NCBI GenBank assembly: GCA_963693365.1
Contig: CAVNZM010000010.1
Location: forward strand, 1,302,001-1,366,000
Source of the DNA: Amoebidium appalachense
Taxonomy: Eukaryota; Ichthyosporea
DNA length: 64,000 bases
Reading direction: 5' to 3'
Made by a program: the position numbers and the translations under genes
Notes under the pieces: generated by a model
Told to the model about the DNA's origin: nothing
The model's input: the letters and a program-made list of their open reading frames with translations, nothing else
Databases searched by the model: none
Part shown: positions 45,998 through 64,000 of the stretch, in pieces
Layout: each line of letters begins with the position of its first letter
How positions within the stretch are numbered: the stretch's first letter is position 1

Positions 45998-47990
45998 ACA
46001 CGGACCCATCCAAGGGCACCTCTTCAGTCTTTATTTTCTAGTACGGCGCAATCTGGTTTATGCTCTTTCCGATTCACATGGTGACGATGTTTTTTTTTGT
46101 TTTTTTTACATCATCCTGACGCAGTGCACTTTATTCACCAGACGAAAATTATTAATGATGTCTAGCAAGGTAGCTTAGCTGTTCACAGTAGGATTTTCTG
46201 TCCTCCCAGAAAGCTACTAATGACTGATAGCTCTTTCCTGTCGCGGTAGGCTGGTGGGTGGTGGTGGGAGTGCCTTTTTTCCAACATTCATTTGGCTTGC
46301 TACAATGAACTAGCCCATCCTTCTCCCCCCCTGCCCACCCGGACTACACGCCCTCCCTCCCCCCTCCGACCCCTTTCCCGCCCCCCTCCCCTTCTCCGTC
46401 TCCGTTGCAGCTCGGCAAAACACAACTAGCACAGGTTGTGACAAAGCAAGTCCTTCACGGGTGCTAATACCTAACATGTTGCAATGGCAGGCAAGGACAA
46501 GATTTATTTCCTCACCCAGGAGGACCAGGCAGAGTTGATGAAAGACAATGCTGTCCTGCAGATGGACGACGTAAGATCTCCCCCCCCCCCCCCCCCCTTC
46601 TCTCGCTCCCTCCGCCCCCCTCCCCCTGCCCCGCCGGCCCCGTTTCATGAGGTGAATGGGTAGAAACTTGGGGACCTTGGACTTGGTACTCTGTAACACG
46701 TCCTCCCCCCCCTCCCCACTCCCTCCCCCCTCTCTCCCTCCCCCCTCTCCCCTAGAGGACGACATCTCTTCTTCCTCTCTCTCTCCCTTCCTCTCTCTCT
46801 CCCTTCCTCTCTCTCTCTCTCTCCCTCCCCCTCCCCCCCCCCCCCCCCCCCCCCTCTCTCTCCCCCCCCCCCCCCCCCCCCCCCCCCTTCCCCCCCTAGC
46901 AGCCTCCGTGTGCTTTAGAATCGCACTATCCAGTTTTGCTTGCACCACCCACACACACCCCAGCCACGCACATGCAAAGAGTTTTTGGCAGCGGGAACGT
47001 GGATTATGGCCCCGGGGGGAACGGGTGTGTGTGTGTATGTGTGGGTAGGGGGGAAGGGGGGAGTGAGGAGGGGGAGGAGATTGAACTGGGGAGAACCGGC
47101 ACCCAGATTTTGAGGAAGCTGGGGGGGGGGGGGGGGGGGGAGGGGGGGGGGCCGGGGGGGACAAGGATGTGTGGGATAATATTGTGATTTTGCAGGCAAG
47201 TAGGCGGCCGGGGGGAGGGAGGAGGGGGAGGGGGCGTAGGGTGTATGTGTTTTGGGATGGGGGGGGAGGTGTGCTGGGGGAAAGGGAGAGGGGAGGGGGG
47301 GGGGGGGGGGGAAGTAAGTATGGGGGGGAAGTGCTGACGTTTTTGTGGTGAAGGGAAGTGGATGAGGGAATGGGAATGTGCATGTCACGACTGTGTGTGT
47401 GGTGGAGGTGGGGCTGAGGAAGGAAAGAAGGGGGGAGGGGGAGGGGGGAGGGGGGAGGGGGAGTCAGAAGGGGTGCTTAAGGTGGGAGGGAAGGGTGTGG
47501 GGACAGAGAGAGCTTATGATTCCGTACTATAATTCTCTAAGCTGTGATTCATAAGTATTCAGTTTCTTATCAAACCCCTTTCCGCTCTCTCCAAGGCATA
47601 CACGCACACAAAACATGCTCTCGCCTGCGCAAACACACATATACACATTCATACACATGCCACACACAACACACACACACACACACACACACAGGAGGAC
47701 AGCACGTCAGGCGCCATTAAGCCAAACGGAGAGATCGATTGGGATTGCCCGTGCCTTCAGGGCATGGCTTACGGTATCCCCCTCCCCCCCCCCCCCCCCC
47801 CCCCTCCCCCCCCCCCGGGGCCCCCTTGTTGCTGTCACCCTGTCCCTCTAACTCTCTTGGTCTTCCCAATTCCTTTTGCCCCATCCCTCTTCCCCCCCAG
47901 CCCCTCCCTTCCATCCCTACCCCCTGGATGCCACACACACACTGACACACACTCACACACATACACACACACACACACACATGTACACAT

Positions 47991-48037
<47 letters not shown>

Positions 48038-48354
48038 CATGCACTCGCACTGACACTTGCACAACTTCTCCCTGTCTGCACGCGGCCCACATCTATATTT
48101 ATCAATTCTCTAAACGAGTTGTGTTTGTATGTCTTGATTTTTCAGGCACGGAGTGAGATTCCCTAGGGAGGGGGATGTCTCTGCACGTATCATTTTCAGT
48201 GGATTTAGGGGTGTGGGTGGGTGGGTGGGTGGGTGGGTATGGGGAAGGGGCCGGGGGAGAGGGGGGGGGGGGGGGGGGGGAGAGAGGGAGAGGAGGGGGT
48301 GACGATGCCGTATTTCTCCCCCTCTCCAGCGCTTCTTCTTTTTTCTTTTTTTCT

Positions 48355-48407
<53 letters not shown>

Positions 48408-48477
48408 GGAGTGCATTTGTGTGTTGGTGCGCGCCTGTTTATATGTGTGGGGTTTTTTTGTTACTGGGGATTGGGGC

Positions 48478-48513
<36 letters not shown>

Positions 48514-48915
48514 GGAACTGACAGGCAAAGAGAAAAGAGCAGGAAAGTTGAGTTGATGCGTCCGTGGTGGTGGTGGTGGTGGTGTGGGGGGAGGGGCGGG
48601 GGGGGGGGGGGGGGGGGGGGGGATACGATTTGTTTCTGCTCTGTGAACTACAACTAACCTACAACCCCCCTCCCCCCCCCTTCCCCTCCCCTCCCCTCCC
48701 CTCCCCTCCCCCCCTCCCGGGCGTGCTCTTCGTCTTCAACCTGTGTTTTTGCATTTTGTGTTTTCCAGGTGCATGCGGAGCGGAATTCAGGGAAGCGTTT
48801 TCATGTTTTGTCAAGAGCACAGCGGAGCCAAAGGGGTTGGACTGTGTGGAGAGCTTTGAGAAGATGCAGGCGTGTGTGGCACAGCACCCAGAGTTGTATG
48901 GGGGAGACGATGACA

Positions 48916-48974
<59 letters not shown>

Positions 48975-49011
48975 CGGAGGGGGGAGGGGAAGGGGGGGGG
49001 TGACGGTGCAA

Positions 49012-49042
<31 letters not shown>

Positions 49043-49439
49043 GCGGGGGGAGGGGAAGGGTTGGTGTGTGGGTAATTAAGTGGGGGTGGGTGGATGACCC
49101 CGGGGGGGGGGGGGGGATGGATGGGGGGGTGAGTGTGGGTGGCTGGATGTGTAGGGGTGGGGATTCAGGGGGGGGGGGGGGGGGAGGGGGGGGAGGGGGA
49201 GGGGGAATGTGTGTGTGTGTGTGTGTGCATGTGGGGGGAGGAAGGGGGGGGGGGGGGGGGGTTACGAATAGACGGGTGGGTGTGCGGGTGTGGTGGTGGG
49301 TGTGGGTGGGTGGGTGGGTGGGTGGGTGTGAGTGGATGGGAAAAGGGGGGGGGGGGGGGGGGGGGGATGGTATGGGAGGGGAGGGAGGGGTAGGTGTGTG
49401 TGGGTGTGGGTGTGTTGCATTTTCAGATATACGTTTGTG

Positions 49440-49488
<49 letters not shown>

Positions 49489-49613
49489 CTGCGGTGGGCA
49501 AGGGTATTCAAGTGCCCAAGCCTCTCTGCGTCTTTCTCTTTCACTCTCTTTAGTACAACCAACCCCCCCCCCCCCTCCCCCCTCCCAACACACATACACA
49601 CACACCCCTCCTT

Positions 49614-49662
<49 letters not shown>

Positions 49663-49943
49663 AAAAAAAAAAAAAGGGAAAAAAAAGGGGAAAAAAAAAA
49701 AGCCAATTTATTCCCCACGGTAACGGATCTCTTTTCCACCTCCGGCCCCCGTCCCCCCGGGTTGTATCCTGTGTTGCCCGCAGGGGAGGGTGATGGCTTC
49801 GGCTGTGGTGTGTGTGTGTGTGTTTGTTTGTTGTTTTTTGTTTTATTTTTTTTTTTGACACGGGGGGCTGTTACTGAGAGTCGCATTTCTTTATATTGCA
49901 GAAAACGGACGCTGCCCCAGCAGAGGCACCTGCATCAACATAA
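45694..49943 (+). CDS. CHCHD4: Mitochondrial intermembrane space import and assembly protein 40 (CHCHD4/MIA40)
   Basis: Oxidoreductase that captures small Cys-rich precursors in the mitochondrial intermembrane space and oxidises them, handing electrons to the Erv1/ALR sulfhydryl oxidase. Five phase-consistent exons: 45694-45715, 46491-46570, 47695-47773, 48769-48917, 49902-49943, giving a complete 123-residue protein. The start [14 protein letters not shown] matches the animal N terminus. The redox CPC motif is at residues 52-54 ([11 protein letters not shown]). The twin CX9C motifs are C63/C73 and C86/C96 in the helical hairpin. The acidic, Ala-rich tail ends APAEAPAST. There is no targeting presequence, as in the animal short form. 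The acceptor at 47694 is the end of a (CA)n tract, and the donor at 48918 opens a (GT)n tract. A polyadenylation signal follows at 50065. Confidence 0.96.
48918..48966 (+). repeat. (GT)n forming the CHCHD4 donor
   Basis: The intron after exon 48769-48917 begins with about 23 uninterrupted GT units, so the donor lacks a purine-rich GTRAGT consensus. Confidence 0.95.
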
Positions 49944-50064
49944 AATTTCATCCTAATTGAACCTTGATTATGAATGACGGAACGGATCGCTCATGCATAC
50001 AATCGATACGTGGGTGGTGATTGCGATTAACGGTGCCTGGCTGCACCGAGACTAAACAGAGTTT

Positions 50065-50070
50065 AATAAA
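50065..50070 (+). terminator. Polyadenylation signal AATAAA of CHCHD4
   Basis: AATAAA lies 122 bases after the CHCHD4 stop codon in non-repetitive sequence (GTTTAATAAAGCTTC), the expected place for the 3' end of this transcript. Confidence 0.7.
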
Positions 50071-50399
50071 GCTTCTAATCAGTATGCGTACCTTTCATGT
50101 TTACTTTCCTGCTTATGTTTACATTCCTGTTTACGATGTAACAGTTGTTCTATACAGCCTCTTGCTCTCAACATTGGACTTCTGTCATCAATGGTCAGCT
50201 GCAGTCGTTCATTTTTGCGGGCAACAAGAAAAATCCAAAATGCATACAATCTTCCACATCATGGCATCCGTCGAGTAAATTTAGAGCTACATACCCGGTG
50301 TACCCGGCCTAGTCCCCCCCCCCCCCCCCACACACACACACACACAGACACACACACAATCGCTCCCGCACGCGTGCTATCTCATCGCGCGCCAAATTT

Positions 50400-50530
50400 T
50401 ATTTACACCAATCATAACAGTTATCATATTTGCTCCAATCACATGCAACCTATTCCCTGATCTGTAGCCAATCATAATGCTTTTACGTCACTATTTGTGT
50501 GCTCATTGTTTCGCCTTCGGATGAGTCACA
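50400..50530 (+). promoter_or_regulatory. CCAAT-box array and AP-1/CRE-like sites, candidate SelO promoter
   Basis: Three CCAAT boxes in the same orientation lie at 50408, 50435 and 50468, spaced 27 and 33 bases, the about three-helical-turn spacing common in NF-Y promoters. They are followed by TACGTCA (50484-50490) and TGAGTCA (50522-50528). The cluster sits 1.1 kb before the SelO start codon with no other gene between, so a 5' UTR intron would be needed. Activity is inferred. Confidence 0.45.
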
Positions 50531-50787
50531 GTTGAACAAAGACACGTGAAAGAGGGAAAAGGCTTTTTTTCGTGTTTATGTTGTACAATCCTTATTGCCT
50601 AGTTCAGTATTGCTTACTGCTTTTGTGGTGCTTGTTCGTCAGCAAAAACAAATTTAGGAAAGGAAGATACCCAAGCGCAAAAACCAGGCACGCGGCTTTT
50701 TTTTTGTTTACAACTTCCACACTTCAGTGGTTGAGTTGGTTTTTTGGTTGCTGATGGGGGCATCAGAACTCGAATCTGCAGCGAAGG

Positions 50788-50838
<51 letters not shown>

Positions 50839-51102
50839 CGCGCGTGTGCGTGTGCGTGTGCGTGTGCCTGCGCGCGTATGTTTGTGGGTTTGTGTGTGTG
50901 TGCGTGTGTGCGCGTGCGTTCTCGTGTGTGCGCGTGCGTTCTCGTGTGTGTGCCTGTGTTTGTGTGTGTGTGTGTGAGGTGTGGGGGGGCAGGGGGACGC
51001 GGGGAGGGGCATTGGGGCAAAAGCCTTAGGTCTGTTTTTGCTGCCATATGATATTCTTTGTGTCCTGATGCGGCTACTTTGCATCAACAACAACCCCCCC
51101 CC

Positions 51103-51133
<31 letters not shown>

Positions 51134-51601
51134 ACATACACACCCACACATGCGCGCTCACACGCCCACAAACACCATCCGTTTCTTTCTATCTGAGATT
51201 GCTGCAAAAGAAATAAGCAATGCCCAAGCACATATACAAGCAAGGCTTTAAAGAAGAACACACATTTCCCATCTTTATCTTGTGACACCTCCCCCCTCCC
51301 TCCCCCCTCCCCCCTAACGATGGTCCTTTTGTGAACCATCTCCCTAACCCTCCATCTCTTCCTCCTGGTCGACACGAGCGACCCGACGTGCTTCGCTTTT
51401 TGCACTCCTGCCTTTTTATACATTTTGCACCCCCTCCCCCCTTCCCCCCGTCCCCCTCCCCCCCTCCCCCCCCCCCCCCCCCCCCCCTTCAAACAAACAA
51501 ACACGCACACACACATACACACATTCACCGAGAGGCACACTCACACACACTCACATACAGATACACACACAAGTACTTCCCGACAACCAACATCATCTGG
51601 C

Positions 51602-64000
<12,399 letters not shown>

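Noticed and set aside
46479-46570. ATG in CAATGGCAGGC as the CHCHD4 start (MAGKDKIYF)
   Set aside because: The in-phase upstream exon 45694-45715 gives [14 protein letters not shown], which matches the animal N terminus, and GGCAG/GC is the acceptor.

Overview
This is nuclear DNA of a eukaryote with intron-rich genes. The best guess is a unicellular relative of animals (ichthyosporean-like holozoan) or an early-branching animal. Reasons: GT-AG introns of 0.2-3 kb break every gene into short exons; the CHCHD4 protein opens [14 protein letters not shown], very close to the animal form; SelO, a PRMT5-like enzyme and a class I cyclic-nucleotide phosphodiesterase are present; and introns and spacers are filled with (CA/GT)n, (CT/GA)n and very long G or C runs. 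The species is inferred, not shown.

Layout. 765-13512 (+): 18 phase-consistent exons encoding a PH domain followed by a class I phosphodiesterase; the 5' end lies off the window. 16009-18099 (-): a complete 4-exon gene for a 282-residue secreted Ala/Thr/Pro-rich coiled-coil protein. 19422-21219: two terminal-repeat elements built of palindromic GCAGAATTATTCTGC units. 24618-32907 (-): an 8-exon gene for a nuclear-type protein carrying a duplicated Cys-rich SAND/TDBD-like module and a SUMO-interaction-like motif. 36751-44867 (-): an 11-exon PRMT5-like arginine methyltransferase with no TIM-barrel N terminus, 3' end unresolved. 44868-45693: divergent promoter region. 45694-49943 (+): complete CHCHD4/MIA40. 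51602-63962 (+): 15 exons of SelO with a mitochondrial-type N terminus; the 3' end lies off the window.

Functional links are limited. CHCHD4 (oxidative folding in the intermembrane space) and SelO (redox-linked AMPylase) are both mitochondrial and adjacent on the same strand. The PRMT5-like gene and CHCHD4 share a head-to-head promoter. The genes are otherwise housekeeping or signalling genes without an operon-like logic.

The most unusual signals are: (1) exon-intron boundaries tandemly echoed into the neighbouring intron, leaving decoy splice sites, in four PDE exons and one SelO exon; (2) a PRMT5-like enzyme with Met where PRMT5 has its specificity-setting Phe; (3) a PH-PDE fusion; (4) an internally duplicated three-exon SAND/TDBD-like module; (5) splice sites made directly from (GT)n and (CA)n microsatellites, with one intron carrying long complementary arrays; (6) several foldback elements; and (7) directional compound repeats (TnGn, (GT)nGn). 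Exon boundaries were read by eye from frame, phase and GT-AG signals. Two junctions do not close in phase and are flagged.
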